The translations under genes were made by a program, and so were the position numbers. DNA of 64,000 nt from the NCBI GenBank assembly GCA_900555015.1, contig USJL01000007.1:8188-72187 (forward strand). The letters are read 5' to 3'. Under the pieces are notes generated by a model. The model was not told the DNA's origin. It searched no databases and saw only the letters and a program-made list of their open reading frames with translations. Positions 20,928-31,764 of the stretch are shown in pieces (the first letter of the stretch is position 1; the number at the start of each line of letters is the position of its first letter). This stretch comes from an uncultured Oscillospiraceae bacterium (GTDB taxonomy: Bacteria; Bacillota; Clostridia; Oscillospirales; Acutalibacteraceae).

Positions 20928-23900
20928 CAATTTTTGTAATTGTTCTAAATTTAATATTTCCTCGGCACCTTCCTGAGAGAAATAACTTGGAACAACATCA
21001 ACATCACGGAAAACTTCCATACCTGTGCCGGCAGGAACAAGTTTACCGATAATAACGTTTTCTTTAAGACCGATAAGCGGGTCAACCTTGCCCCTGATAG
21101 CGGCATCGGTAAGAACTCTTGTTGTTTCCTGGAATGAAGCGGCAGAAAGGAATGAATCTGTAGCAAGAGATGCTTTTGTAATACCCATAAGAATAGGAAT
21201 ATATGTTGCATGCTTAAGATTTGCTTCGCCTTCTGCAATTCTTTTGTCAATTTCTTCGTTTGCTGCGTCAACATCGGAAACGTCAACCATTGTGCCTGAA
21301 ACAAGATTTGTATCGCCCTCTTCGTCAACAGTGCATTTTTTAAGCATTTGACGAACGATTACTTCAATGTGTTTATCGTTAATATCAACACCCTGTGTAC
21401 GGTAAGCAAACTGTACTTCACGGATAAGATAGTTATAAACAGCTTCTTCACCGAGAATTGCAAGAACATCGTGAGGGTTCTTTGAACCGTAGGTCAATTC
21501 CTGACCTTTAACAACTCTTGCGCCGTCCACAATATCTTCATGAAGTCTGAAGCCGTAAGGAATAAGATATTTCTTTTCTTCCAAAGTATCAGGATTTGTA
21601 ACGATTGCGTGATTTGATTTTTTGATTTCTTCAAATCTGACAACACCGTCAATTTCAGAAAGAATTGCATACTGCTTAGGTTTTCTTGCTTCAAACAATT
21701 CTTCTACACGAGGAAGACCCTGTGTAATATCTTCACCGCCTGCAATACCGCCGGTGTGGAATGTTCTCATTGTAAGCTGAGTACCCGGTTCACCGATTGA
21801 CTGAGCAGCAATAATACCTACTGCCTCACCAACCTGAACAGGTTCGTTAAACGCAAGGTTTGAACCGTAGCACTTACGGCAAACACCGTGACGTGATTTA
21901 CAAGTGATAAGAGAACGAATTTTAACTTCGGTAATACCTGCATTAACAATCTTATCTGCAATTTCATTTGTCATCATTTCGTCAGGAGAAGCAAGAACTT
22001 CGCCTGTTTTTTCATCAATAACAGGTTCAAGTGGGAATCTGCCAACAAGACGTTCGTGAAGAGATTCAAGTTCACGGTTACCGTCCATAATTGCCTTAAC
22101 AACAATGCCTTCATGACATCCGCAGTCATCATCACGAATAATAACATCCTGAGAAACGTCTACAAGACGACGTGTAAGGTAACCGGAGTCGGCAGTACGA
22201 AGAGCTGTATCGGCAAGACCTTTACGAGCACCACGTGAAGAAATAAAGTATTCCAAAATATTAAGACCTTCACGGTAGTTTGCCTTAATAGGAATTTCAA
22301 TGGTTTTACCTGCTGTGTTTGCAATAAGACCTCTCATGCCGGCAAGCTGACGAAGCTGTGCTGTACTACCACGGGCACCTGAGTCTACCATCATGTGAAT
22401 TGGGTTGTGAGTACCGTCAAAGTTAGAAGTAAGTTCATTTGTAACTTTGTTTGTACAATCTTCCCAAGCCTTAATTACAGCAGATGAACGTTCGTCATTT
22501 GTAATAAGACCGTAATTGTAATTAAGTGTAATTTCGTCAACCTTTTTCTCTGCTTCGTCAAGGAAGTTCTTCTTAGCTTCAGGAATGAGAGCGTCGCAAA
22601 CGGCAACGGTTGTACCTGATACTGTTGAATATTTATATCCCTGTGCCTTAATAGCATCAAGAGCGATGGAAGCAACAGAAACTCCGTGAACGGAAATAAG
22701 CTTATCGGCAATCTGACCGAGTTGCTTTTTCTTAACAACAAAGCTGATTTCAAGTTGAAATTCATTTTCGGGAACAGAACGGTCAACAAATCCCAAATCC
22801 TGAGGAATAGGATTGTTAAAGATAATTCTGCCGATTGTTGTTACGATAATTGCGGTTTTTGTTTCGCCGTTAACAGTTTTTGAAACACGAATTCTTGCAG
22901 GAGAGTGCATACCGAGAGAGCCCTCTTGATAAGCCATCATTGCTTCATCCTTATCTCTGAACAATCTGTATGAACGGTAAATACCGTAATTTTCTGCCAA
23001 TTTATCGTCGCTGTAATCGCAAAGGATTTCAGAATCTGAAATTTCGCCGTTTACAAGTGCTTTAACAACTTCAAAAGAAACTTCCTCTGTTCTGTCTTCA
23101 TTCTTATAGAATTTAGGCTGACCCGGCTCGCCTTCTTTAATCATTGTAAGATAGTAAGAACCGATAACCATGTCCTGTGTAGGAACTGCAACCGGCTTAC
23201 CGTCAGACGGTTTAAGAAGGTTATTTGCGGCAAGCATAAGCATACGTGCTTCTGCCTGTGCTTCTGCCGAAAGAGGAACGTGAACAGCCATTTGGTCGCC
23301 GTCAAAGTCGGCGTTAAATGCTGTACAAGCAAGAGGATGAAGTTTAATTGCCCTACCTTCAACAAGAACAGGTTCAAATGCCTGAATACCAAGACGGTGA
23401 AGTGTGGGGGCACGGTTTAACATAACAGGATGGTCTTTAATTACAACTTCAAGAGCATCCCAAACAGCAGGGTTTGTAGCCCTTTCAACCATCTTTCTTG
23501 CAGATTTAATATTAGAAGCTGCGCCTGTTGCAACAAGACGTTTCATAACGAAAGGCTTAAACAATTCAATAGCCATTTCTTTAGGAAGACCGCATTGGTG
23601 CATTTTAAGTTCCGGACCTACAACGATAACGGAACGACCTGAATAGTCAACACGTTTACCGAGAAGGTTTTGACGGAAACGACCCTGCTTACCTTTAAGC
23701 ATATCGGAAAGAGATTTAAGAGGACGGTTGTTTGGACCTGTTACAGGACGACCTCTTCTGCCGTTATCAATAAGAGAGTCTACAGCTTCCTGAAGCATTC
23801 TCTTTTCATTTCTTACGATAATATCGGGTGCACCGAGTTCAAGAAGTCTTTTAAGACGATTATTTCTGTTAATAACCCTTCTGTATAAATCGTTTAAGTC

Positions 23901-24656
23901 TGATGTTGCAAATCTGCCGCCGTCAAGCTGCACCATAGGACGAATATCCGGAGGAATTACCGGAATAACATCAAGAATCATCCATTCAAGCTTATTTCCG
24001 CTCTTACAAAAAGCGTCTACAACATCAAGTCTTTTAAGAAGTCTTACTCTTTTTTGACCTGTTGCGCCGTCAAGTTCTTCTGTAAGTTCATCACGAAGTT
24101 TTTCAACATCAATATCCTGAAGAAGCTTTTTGATTGCTTCGGCACCCATGCCTGCTTCAAAATCATCTTCATATCTTTCACGCATTTCTGCATATTCTTT
24201 TTCATTAAGAATTTGCATTTTTTCAAGCGGGGTATCGCCCGGGTCCGTTACAATGTAAAGTGCAAAGTAAAGAACCTTTTCAAGATACCTTGGGCTTATA
24301 TCAAGAACAAGACCCAAGCGACTTGGGATGCCCTTGAAATACCAAATGTGAGAAACAGGTGCTGCAAGCTCGATATGACCCATACGTTCACGACGAACCT
24401 TTGAACGGGTAATTTCAACTCCGCAGCGTTCGCACACTTTGCCCTTATAACGAACTCTTTTATATTTTCCGCAATGACATTCCCAGTCCTTCATAGGTCC
24501 AAAAATTCTTTCGCAGAAAAGACCGTCTCTTTCAGGTTTAAGAGTTCTGTAATTTATAGTTTCCGGCTTTGTAACTTCACCGTAAGACCATGAACGGATT
24601 TGTTCCGGTGAGGCAAGACCAATTTTTATTGAACTGAATTCGTTTTCATTTTCCAT
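20904..24656 (-). CDS. rpoC: RNA polymerase beta' subunit
   Basis: This 1250-residue catalytic subunit carries the N-terminal zinc site [20 protein letters not shown] and the Mg2+ active site [12 protein letters not shown]. The second zinc site lies around [13 protein letters not shown] and the trigger-loop region contains [16 protein letters not shown]. The ATG has an AAAGGAG site. It follows rpoB by 51 bases. The last codons also hold the -35 box of the rpsL promoter. Confidence 0.99.
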   Translation of the reverse strand: MENENEFSSIKIGLASPEQIRSWSYGEVTKPETINYRTLKPERDGLFCERIFGPMKDWECHCGKYKRVRYKGKVCERCGVEITRSKVRRERMGHIELAAPVSHIWYFKGIPSRLGLVLDISPRYLEKVLYFALYIVTDPGDTPLEKMQILNEKEYAEMRERYEDDFEAGMGAEAIKKLLQDIDVEKLRDELTEELDGATGQKRVRLLKRLDVVDAFCKSGNKLEWMILDVIPVIPPDIRPMVQLDGGRFATSDLNDLYRRVINRNNRLKRLLELGAPDIIVRNEKRMLQEAVDSLIDNGRRGRPVTGPNNRPLKSLSDMLKGKQGRFRQNLLGKRVDYSGRSVIVVGPELKMHQCGLPKEMAIELFKPFVMKRLVATGAASNIKSARKMVERATNPAVWDALEVVIKDHPVMLNRAPTLHRLGIQAFEPVLVEGRAIKLHPLACTAFNADFDGDQMAVHVPLSAEAQAEARMLMLAANNLLKPSDGKPVAVPTQDMVIGSYYLTMIKEGEPGQPKFYKNEDRTEEVSFEVVKALVNGEISDSEILCDYSDDKLAENYGIYRSYRLFRDKDEAMMAYQEGSLGMHSPARIRVSKTVNGETKTAIIVTTIGRIIFNNPIPQDLGFVDRSVPENEFQLEISFVVKKKQLGQIADKLISVHGVSVASIALDAIKAQGYKYSTVSGTTVAVCDALIPEAKKNFLDEAEKKVDEITLNYNYGLITNDERSSAVIKAWEDCTNKVTNELTSNFDGTHNPIHMMVDSGARGSTAQLRQLAGMRGLIANTAGKTIEIPIKANYREGLNILEYFISSRGARKGLADTALRTADSGYLTRRLVDVSQDVIIRDDDCGCHEGIVVKAIMDGNRELESLHERLVGRFPLEPVIDEKTGEVLASPDEMMTNEIADKIVNAGITEVKIRSLITCKSRHGVCRKCYGSNLAFNEPVQVGEAVGIIAAQSIGEPGTQLTMRTFHTGGIAGGEDITQGLPRVEELFEARKPKQYAILSEIDGVVRFEEIKKSNHAIVTNPDTLEEKKYLIPYGFRLHEDIVDGARVVKGQELTYGSKNPHDVLAILGEEAVYNYLIREVQFAYRTQGVDINDKHIEVIVRQMLKKCTVDEEGDTNLVSGTMVDVSDVDAANEEIDKRIAEGEANLKHATYIPILMGITKASLATDSFLSAASFQETTRVLTDAAIRGKVDPLIGLKENVIIGKLVPAGTGMEVFRDVDVVPSYFSQEGAEEILNLEQLQKLLTNSVDE

Positions 24657-24707
24657 GTGGAAGCACTCCTTTATATATAATGTATCATTGGTTAATCAGT
24701 CTGCCGA

Positions 24708-27700
24708 TTATTCATCGTCTGAATCTGCGTCTGCAAATAAATCTCCGAACAAATCAGGCTGACCTGCTTCCTCGCCTTCACCTTCGGCATTTTCGATTGA
24801 GAAGCCTTCGCTTGCTCCGTCAAAATCATTTACCTCGGTAAATGCGTTATCATCAAGCGGCTGAATACCTGTGCCGTCATCAAGATCCTGTTTAAGTTCA
24901 ACTTCGTTGCCGTTCTTATCATAAAGACGGGTATCAAGGCCAAGAGCCTGAAGTTCTTTAAACAATACCTTAAATGATTCCGGTGTGCCGGAATTAGGAA
25001 TATTTTCGCCCTTAACGATTGCTTCGTAAGTTTTAACACGGCCTACAACGTCATCCGACTTAACGGTTATGATTTCCTGAAGTGTGTAAGCTGCACCGTA
25101 AGCTTCAAGTGCCCAAACTTCCATTTCACCGAAACGCTGACCGCCGAACTGTGCTTTACCGCCGAGAGGCTGTTGAGTAACAAGGCTGTAAGGACCTGTT
25201 GAACGAGCGTGGATTTTATCATCAACAAGATGGTGAAGTTTAAGATAATACATATAACCTACTGTAATAGGATTATCAAATTTTTCACCGGTTCTGCCAT
25301 CTGTTAAAACAGTTTTACCGTCTTCGGACAAGCCTGCAAGTTTAAGACATTCACGAATATCATCTTCATGTGCGCCGTCAAATACAGGTGTGCACATTTT
25401 CCAACCGAGTGCCATTGCGGCATAACCGAGATGAACTTCAAGTACCTGACCGATATTCATACGTGAAGGTACGCCCAACGGGTTAAGAACAATATCCAAA
25501 GGACGACCGTCCGGAAGGAACGGCATATCTTCCTGAGGAAGAACCCTTGAAACAACACCCTTGTTACCGTGACGACCTGCCATTTTATCGCCGACTTGAA
25601 TTTTTCTCTTTTGAGCAATATAAACTCTTACAACTTTATTAACACCCGGGTTAAGCTCATCGCTGTTTGCACGGGTAAATACCTTAACATCAACAACAAT
25701 GCCGTATTCACCGTGAGGAACACGCATTGAAGTATCTCTTACTTCCCTTGCTTTTTCACCGAAAATAGCACGAAGAAGTCTTTCTTCAGCTGTAAGCTCG
25801 GTTTCGCCCTTAGGTGTAACCTTACCAACAAGAATATCACCGCTGTGAACTTCTGCGCCCACACGAATAATACCGTCTTCATCAAGGTCTTTAAGAGCAT
25901 CCTCACCAACATTTGGAATATCTCTTGTTATTTCTTCAGGTCCGAGTTTTGTATCTCTTGCTTCTACTTCATGTTCTTCAATATGAATTGAAGTATAAAC
26001 ATCATCACGAACCATTTTTTCGTTAATAAGAACAGCGTCTTCGTAGTTATAACCTTCCCAAGTCATAAATCCGATAAGAGCGTTTTTACCAAGTGAAATT
26101 TCACCGTTGCAGGTTGCAGGACCGTCGGCAATTACCTGACCGTCTTCAACCTTTTGATGAAGTGAAACTATAGGACGCTGATTAATGCAAGTACCTTGGT
26201 TTGAACCGCTGAACTTAACAAGTTCATACCTGTCAACGTCGCCTGTGCTTACGGTAATTTCAATAGAATCTGCATCTACAGCCGTTACCGTACCGCCACG
26301 TTTTGCAATAACAACAACACCTGAGTCGTATGCTGCTTTATATTCCATACCGGTTCCTACGACCGGAGCCTGTGTTTTAAGAAGCGGAACTGCCTGACGC
26401 TGCATGTTAGCACCCATAAGAGCACGGTTCGCATCATCGTTTTCAAGGAAAGGAATCATTGCTGTAGCAACTGAAACAACCATCTTAGGTGAAACGTCCA
26501 TATAATCAACCTTTTCAGGTTCGCAAGTAATGAACTCATCTCTATGACGGCATGTAACACGCTTATTTGCAAATCTGCCGTTTTCATCAAGGGGTTCGTT
26601 TGCCTGAGCAACAACATAATTATCTTCCACATCTGCAGTCATATAAACAACTTCGGATGTAACTACGCCTGTTTCTTTGTCAACCTTACGGTAAGGAGCT
26701 TCAATAAAGCCGTATTCGTTAAGGCGGCTGTAGCAAGCAAGGTAAGAGATAAGACCGATGTTAGGACCTTCGGGAGTTTCAATAGGACACATACGGCCAT
26801 AGTGGGTATAGTGAACGTCACGAACCTCAAATCCGGCACGGTCTCTTGAAAGACCGCCGGGACCAAGTGCGGAAAGACGTCTTTTATGAGTAAGTTCTGC
26901 AAGCGGGTTATTTTGGTCCATAAACTGTGAAAGCGGTGATGAACCGAAAAATTCTTTAATTGCCGCAACTACCGGACGAATATTAATAAGAGCTTGCGGA
27001 GTGATTGATTCTTCGTCATCCTGAACCTGAAGAGTCATTCTTTCACGGATAACTCTTTCCATACGGGTAAAGCCGATACGGAACTGATTTTGAAGAAGTT
27101 CGCCGACTGCACGAATACGACGGTTGCCCAAATGGTCAATATCATCTGTTGTGCCAACATCAAATGCAAGGTTAATAAGGTATGAAACAGTTGCAAAAAT
27201 ATCATCTGTAACAATGTGCTTTGGAACAAGGTCATCTTGATGAAGTTTAATCTCTTCTTTAAGCATTTCTTCATCATCGCCGCATTTTTCCAAAATCTCT
27301 GCAAGTGCACGGTAAGAAACCTTTTCGTGAATACCAAGCGGCTTACAATCAAAATCAACATATTTGTAAATATCAACCATACCGTTTGATACAATTTTGA
27401 TTTCTCTGCCGTCAACATCAATAAATGCGTTCATAACGCCGGCATTTTCAATTTCAAGTGCTTTTTCAGCTGAAATAACTTCGCCTGCATCTGCAAGGAA
27501 TTCACCCATAGGTGAAATAATCGGCTGAGTTAACTTTCTGCCTGTAAGACGGTCGCTTATAGCAAGCTTTTTATTATATTTATAACGTCCTACACGGGAA
27601 AGGTCATATCTGTGAGCGTCAAAGAAAAGACCGTCCAAATGAGCCTGTGCAGTATCAAGTGTAGGAGGTTCGCCGGGACGAAGTTTTTTGTAAACCTCAA

Positions 27701-28403
27701 GCAATGCCTCTTCCTGATTCTTTGTTGTATCCTTTTCTATAGTAGCTTCGATTCTTTCATCGTTGCCGAAAAATTCACGAATTTCATCATCACTGCCAAG
27801 GCCTAACGCACGAAGGAAGGTGGTAATGAAAATCTTTCTGTTTTTATCTATACGAACATAAAACAAATCGTTGGCGTCTGTTTCGTATTCAAGCCAAGCG
27901 CCTCTGTTAGGAATAACAGTGTTTGTAAAAAGTTCTTTACCTGTTTTATCGTGTTCCATATGATAATAAACACCGGGAGAACGAACAAGCTGAGAAACAA
28001 TACATCTTTCTGCGCCGTTAATAACGAATGTGCCTGCGTCTGTCATCAACGGAAAATCGCCCATATAAATAACATTTTCTTTAACTTCGCCTGTTTCTTT
28101 ATTTTGAAGACGAGCCCTAACCTTTAAAGGTTTTGCATAAGTAACGTCCCTTGCTTTACACTGAGCAATAGAGTACTTTGGCTTTTCATCCATGGTGTAA
28201 TCAATAAAATCAAGAACAAGATTTCCAGAGTAATCGGTTATAGAGCCGATGTCGTGAAAAACCTCTTCAAGACCTTCATCAAGGAACCACTGGTAAGATT
28301 GTTTTTGCACTTCAATAAGGTTTGGCATTTGCATAACCTCATTGATTTTAGCAAAGCTTTTGCGTGTAGTTGTACCCATTTGTACATCCTTCACATTTAC
28401 CAT
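24708..28403 (-). CDS. rpoB: RNA polymerase beta subunit
   Basis: This 1231-residue subunit has the rifampicin-site block [34 protein letters not shown] with the usual susceptible-type Asp, His and Ser. Late blocks include [10 protein letters not shown] and [23 protein letters not shown]. The frame is open to 28415, but that GTG lies inside the GGAG site. The ATG at 28403, 11 bases further, gives [10 protein letters not shown] and is preferred. The C-terminus is acidic. rplJ/rplL are not upstream. Confidence 0.98.
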   Translation of the reverse strand: MVNVKDVQMGTTTRKSFAKINEVMQMPNLIEVQKQSYQWFLDEGLEEVFHDIGSITDYSGNLVLDFIDYTMDEKPKYSIAQCKARDVTYAKPLKVRARLQNKETGEVKENVIYMGDFPLMTDAGTFVINGAERCIVSQLVRSPGVYYHMEHDKTGKELFTNTVIPNRGAWLEYETDANDLFYVRIDKNRKIFITTFLRALGLGSDDEIREFFGNDERIEATIEKDTTKNQEEALLEVYKKLRPGEPPTLDTAQAHLDGLFFDAHRYDLSRVGRYKYNKKLAISDRLTGRKLTQPIISPMGEFLADAGEVISAEKALEIENAGVMNAFIDVDGREIKIVSNGMVDIYKYVDFDCKPLGIHEKVSYRALAEILEKCGDDEEMLKEEIKLHQDDLVPKHIVTDDIFATVSYLINLAFDVGTTDDIDHLGNRRIRAVGELLQNQFRIGFTRMERVIRERMTLQVQDDEESITPQALINIRPVVAAIKEFFGSSPLSQFMDQNNPLAELTHKRRLSALGPGGLSRDRAGFEVRDVHYTHYGRMCPIETPEGPNIGLISYLACYSRLNEYGFIEAPYRKVDKETGVVTSEVVYMTADVEDNYVVAQANEPLDENGRFANKRVTCRHRDEFITCEPEKVDYMDVSPKMVVSVATAMIPFLENDDANRALMGANMQRQAVPLLKTQAPVVGTGMEYKAAYDSGVVVIAKRGGTVTAVDADSIEITVSTGDVDRYELVKFSGSNQGTCINQRPIVSLHQKVEDGQVIADGPATCNGEISLGKNALIGFMTWEGYNYEDAVLINEKMVRDDVYTSIHIEEHEVEARDTKLGPEEITRDIPNVGEDALKDLDEDGIIRVGAEVHSGDILVGKVTPKGETELTAEERLLRAIFGEKAREVRDTSMRVPHGEYGIVVDVKVFTRANSDELNPGVNKVVRVYIAQKRKIQVGDKMAGRHGNKGVVSRVLPQEDMPFLPDGRPLDIVLNPLGVPSRMNIGQVLEVHLGYAAMALGWKMCTPVFDGAHEDDIRECLKLAGLSEDGKTVLTDGRTGEKFDNPITVGYMYYLKLHHLVDDKIHARSTGPYSLVTQQPLGGKAQFGGQRFGEMEVWALEAYGAAYTLQEIITVKSDDVVGRVKTYEAIVKGENIPNSGTPESFKVLFKELQALGLDTRLYDKNGNEVELKQDLDDGTGIQPLDDNAFTEVNDFDGASEGFSIENAEGEGEEAGQPDLFGDLFADADSDDE

Positions 28404-28540
28404 ATCGGTAATCACTCCGTTTCTTAAAGATTTACTGAAAAATGGATTATTGCACCGACACGAAAATCGCTGATTTTCAGTTTCGTATGTAGTTGAAATA
28501 AATCATCACACGCATAAAATTCCATTTTAAATGTGGGTAT

Positions 28541-28569
28541 ATAATAATCACTTTATAATAAGATGTCAA
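28541..28569 (-). promoter_or_regulatory. Promoter of rpoB-rpoC
   Basis: TTGACA (28569-28564), 17 bases, TATTAT (28546-28541) on the minus strand. It leaves a leader of about 130 bases that holds a GAAAATC/GATTTTC hairpin near 28462-28478. The rest of the 380-base gap (28416-28795) holds only this promoter and the divergent one at 28739. Confidence 0.82.
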
Positions 28570-28738
28570 TAAAAATTTTTAAGTTTTAGCAAATTATACA
28601 AAAAGTTTTTGTTACACTGCCCCGTGCGTTTTAATATATTTTACAAAATTTGTCAAAAACGAGAGTATAAGTACCACCTTTAAACAAAATGTGCAAAACA
28701 AAAAATATTATAAAATTACGCCTATTTCAAAAATCTAT

Positions 28739-28766
28739 TTGCAAACACAATATAATCTGTTATAAT
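28739..28766 (+). promoter_or_regulatory. Promoter of the peptide-binding protein gene
   Basis: TTGCAA (28739-28744), 16 bases, TATAAT (28761-28766), 30 bases before the ATG. Confidence 0.7.
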
Positions 28767-28795
28767 ATTATAATTAAAAATACAGGTGAGCCATA

Positions 28796-30430
28796 ATGAA
28801 ATTTAAAAAAGTTATTTCTGTTTTACTTTGCATGCTGCTTACAGCCGTAATTTTCAGCGGATGCAGCAGTAAAGAAAGCAATATTGATTTAATTTACCCT
28901 TTCAGCGGAAACATAAACAGCTACGACCCTCAAATTGCATCTACAACAGATGAATTTTTAATTGCGGAAAACTGCTTTGAAGGTCTTGTACGAAGCGATG
29001 ACAGCGGCAATATTACACCGGGCTGTGCAACAAAATGGGATGTGGAAGACAGCGGATTAAAGTATACATTCCATTTGCAAAAAGGATTGCATTGGTACAT
29101 TTTTAAATCCGTAAAAGAAAAAATGGGAGAAAATTATAATCCGGAAATCACGGCAAACGACTTTGTTTTTGCACTTAGGCGTGCTGTTGACCCCAACACG
29201 GAAAGCCCGTTGTACTCAACTGTTTCCTGCATAGAAAACGCAAAAGAAATAAACAGCGGAGCGGCAAGTACAGAAAGTTTGGGCGTAAAGGCTATTGATA
29301 ATTATACGCTTGAAATAACACTTTCATCGGCAAATGATGAATTTTTGCAAACATTATCAACGGCAGTGGCAATGCCTTGCAACGAAGAATTTTTTAACAG
29401 CACAAACGGAAGATACGGTTTAGACCTTATGTACACCATGTTTAACGGTCAATTTATTGTTACAAACCAGCTTGAAGCATCTTACATATTAAAAAACAAT
29501 TCGTCATACGAAGGACCAACACCTGCAAAAGCATACAACTTAACCCTTAAAATCGTTGAACCTACAGATGAATTGGCACCGCAGGTACTCAGCGGATATT
29601 ACGACGCCGCATATTTAAGAGGCTATGAAGTAACAAACATAGGTGAAAAAAGCGGTGTAACCCTTGTGCCGTACAGCGAAATAACATGGGCGCTTACAAT
29701 TAACGGAAATAACGGAATTTTTGCAAATGATAAAGCACGGGAGGCAATTTGCATTTCAACATCGGAGCTTGATTACGATAAATTTCCTTACTTAACAAAA
29801 GCAAAGGGATTTATACCGCCGTCATGCACGGCAAACGGAAAAAGTTATACAGAGCAGTGCCAAACAATTACCCCGCAAAAAGACGAAAGCCAAGCTGTTA
29901 ACCTGTGGAAAAAAGCAATTAGTGAAGAAAAAATTTACAACATTGAATTAACTGTTATTGCGCCGAACACAATGGAAGACGCAACAAAGAAAATTTTGCA
30001 GGGAATTCAAAGCAGCATCGGCAGCGTTTCAAATGTTAACGATAATAAGGTTAAAACAACAATTAAACTTGAAACCATGACCGAAGCGGAACTGAAATCA
30101 AAAGTTGCGTCGGGAGAATATGACATAGCGGTTTACCCGTACGAAGCAACATCGTCAAGCCCTGTTGCATTTTTAAACAATTTCAGCCAAACAAACACAA
30201 CAGGATTTAATGCCGATGATTTTAACGAAAAATTAAACGAAGCAAATTCAGCCGATGCAGCAGACCTTGTTAATGCCTGCGGAGAATGCGAAGCACAGCT
30301 TGCGGAAAGTTACTGCTACTCTCCCCTGTTTTATGAATCAAACTACTATGCACAGGCAAAAGGCGTTACCGGAGTGCAATTTCACCCGGGTTCCGGCAGA
30401 GTTTCATTTATTAACGCAGACAGAAAATAG
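28796..30430 (+). CDS. Oligopeptide ABC transporter substrate-binding lipoprotein
   Basis: This 544-residue solute-binding protein belongs to family 5 (OppA/DppA-like). A lipoprotein signal peptide ends in the lipobox FSGC (Cys near residue 23). The family start is NSYDPQIASTTDEFLIAENCFEGLVR, and FVFALRRAVDPNTESPLYS follows. It would sit on the outer face of the membrane and bind peptides. No permease or ATPase genes are adjacent, so it is an orphan here. nagB follows behind its own promoter. Confidence 0.92.
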   Translation: MKFKKVISVLLCMLLTAVIFSGCSSKESNIDLIYPFSGNINSYDPQIASTTDEFLIAENCFEGLVRSDDSGNITPGCATKWDVEDSGLKYTFHLQKGLHWYIFKSVKEKMGENYNPEITANDFVFALRRAVDPNTESPLYSTVSCIENAKEINSGAASTESLGVKAIDNYTLEITLSSANDEFLQTLSTAVAMPCNEEFFNSTNGRYGLDLMYTMFNGQFIVTNQLEASYILKNNSSYEGPTPAKAYNLTLKIVEPTDELAPQVLSGYYDAAYLRGYEVTNIGEKSGVTLVPYSEITWALTINGNNGIFANDKAREAICISTSELDYDKFPYLTKAKGFIPPSCTANGKSYTEQCQTITPQKDESQAVNLWKKAISEEKIYNIELTVIAPNTMEDATKKILQGIQSSIGSVSNVNDNKVKTTIKLETMTEAELKSKVASGEYDIAVYPYEATSSSPVAFLNNFSQTNTTGFNADDFNEKLNEANSADAADLVNACGECEAQLAESYCYSPLFYESNYYAQAKGVTGVQFHPGSGRVSFINADRK

Positions 30431-30446
30431 CAATTAAAAAAAATAT

Positions 30447-30474
30447 TTGACAGGCACAATAATTGGTTTATAAT
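30447..30474 (+). promoter_or_regulatory. Promoter of nagB
   Basis: TTGACA (30447-30452), 16 bases, TATAAT (30469-30474), about 50 bases before nagB. The -35 begins 17 bases after the preceding stop. Confidence 0.82.
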
Positions 30475-30525
30475 ATTTAAAGTATTTTTATTATAAAAAA
30501 TTAATGTAATCAGAGGAGATATACT

Positions 30526-31251
30526 ATGAACGTACTTATTTATGATACCGAAGAACAAATCGGAATTGCGGCAGGCAACTATATGTGCGGCCAGGTTTTA
30601 CAAAAACCTGATTCTGTTTTGGGTCTTGCTACCGGCTCTACACCGCTTAAACCGTACAAACAAATGATTGACCTTTGCAAAAAGGGCGTTGTTGATTTTT
30701 CAAACGTAACAACATTTAACCTTGACGAATATGTTAATCTTGATGTTAAAGACAAAAACTCTTACCACACATTTATGCATGAAAATCTTTTTGACCATAT
30801 TAATATTCCGGAAGAAAACATTAACTTCCTTAACGGTAATGCAGAAGATTTGGACGCTGAATGTGAAGCATACGAAAAGAAAATTAAAGCAGCCGGCGGA
30901 ATTGACATTCAGCTTTTAGGCATAGGCTCAAACGGTCATATTGCATTTAACGAACCAAGCGATTGTTTTCAGCGTTGGAGCCACGTTGTTAAACTTAAAG
31001 AGAGCACTGTTAAAGACAACAGCCGCTTCTTTGAATCTATTGACGAAGTGCCTACTCAAGCGGTAACAATGGGTATAGGCTCAATTATGCAAGCTAAAAA
31101 AATTCTTATTATAGCCCTTGGCGAAAACAAAGCAAAAGCAATTAAACAGCTTATTGACGGTAATGTTACACCGCAATGCCCTGCTTCTGTTTTACAATTC
31201 CACACAGACGTTACGCTTATGCTTGACAGAGGCGCTGCATCATTACTTTAA
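30526..31251 (+). CDS. nagB: Glucosamine-6-phosphate deaminase
   Basis: This 241-residue enzyme converts glucosamine-6-phosphate to fructose-6-phosphate and ammonia. It has the signature LGLATGSTPLKPYKQM, the general-base region FNLDEYV and the phosphate-binding GIGSNGHIAFNEPSD. Length fits the Gram-positive form without the allosteric C-terminus. An AGAGGAGAT site precedes the ATG. nagA is not adjacent. Confidence 0.96.
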   Translation: MNVLIYDTEEQIGIAAGNYMCGQVLQKPDSVLGLATGSTPLKPYKQMIDLCKKGVVDFSNVTTFNLDEYVNLDVKDKNSYHTFMHENLFDHINIPEENINFLNGNAEDLDAECEAYEKKIKAAGGIDIQLLGIGSNGHIAFNEPSDCFQRWSHVVKLKESTVKDNSRFFESIDEVPTQAVTMGIGSIMQAKKILIIALGENKAKAIKQLIDGNVTPQCPASVLQFHTDVTLMLDRGAASLL

Positions 31252-31255
31252 TACC

Positions 31256-31705
31256 ATGAAAAATAAAAAAATAACTTTTTTAATTGTTGCGGCAGTTATA
31301 ATAATTGCCGTTGTTGCCTTTGTTATTTACGGCGGCACAAAAGAAAGCAACAAAGAAACGCAAAGTAATCAAACAACAATTTCTTCCACAACAAAAAGCG
31401 ACAGCGAAACAACCGAAAATACAACCGTTTTACAAACAACAACCGAAAGCATAAAAAGCAGCAGTGAAAACAACCAAAACAATATAGCATTGCCTCTTAC
31501 GGTTAACGATGCCATGGATTTACTTCAAGAGCGTTATGGAAAATCATACACTGTTAACAGCACGGTTGAAGAAAACGGAATAAATTATTTTGCAATTTAC
31601 AAAAATAATGTAAAATACGCTTCCGTTGGAATTAATCTTGCCACAGGTGAGGCAACGGAAACGATTACTGAAACAAATGTAAAAACAGATTTTTATCTTA
31701 ACTGA
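31256..31705 (+). CDS. Membrane-anchored secreted protein of unknown function
   Basis: This 149-residue protein starts with ATG 5 bases after the nagB stop; an open frame further upstream only overlaps nagB. One N-terminal membrane helix (ITFLIVAAVIIIAVVAFVIYG) is followed by a low-complexity Thr/Ser/Asn linker of about 50 residues. A small C-terminal domain carries YASVGINLATGEATE, which recalls PepSY-like folds. It is probably anchored on the outer face. No precise family is recognised. Confidence 0.75.
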   Translation: MKNKKITFLIVAAVIIIAVVAFVIYGGTKESNKETQSNQTTISSTTKSDSETTENTTVLQTTTESIKSSSENNQNNIALPLTVNDAMDLLQERYGKSYTVNSTVEENGINYFAIYKNNVKYASVGINLATGEATETITETNVKTDFYLN

Positions 31706-31764
31706 TAAATAACAGCCGTTTGCCGACGTAAAACACGGCAAAGGCAGAAAGGTATGTAAAAATT

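Noticed and set aside
31706..31764. Possible terminator or T-box before metG
   Set aside because: Only a 7-bp TTTGCCG/CGGCAAA stem without a T run; too short for a T-box.
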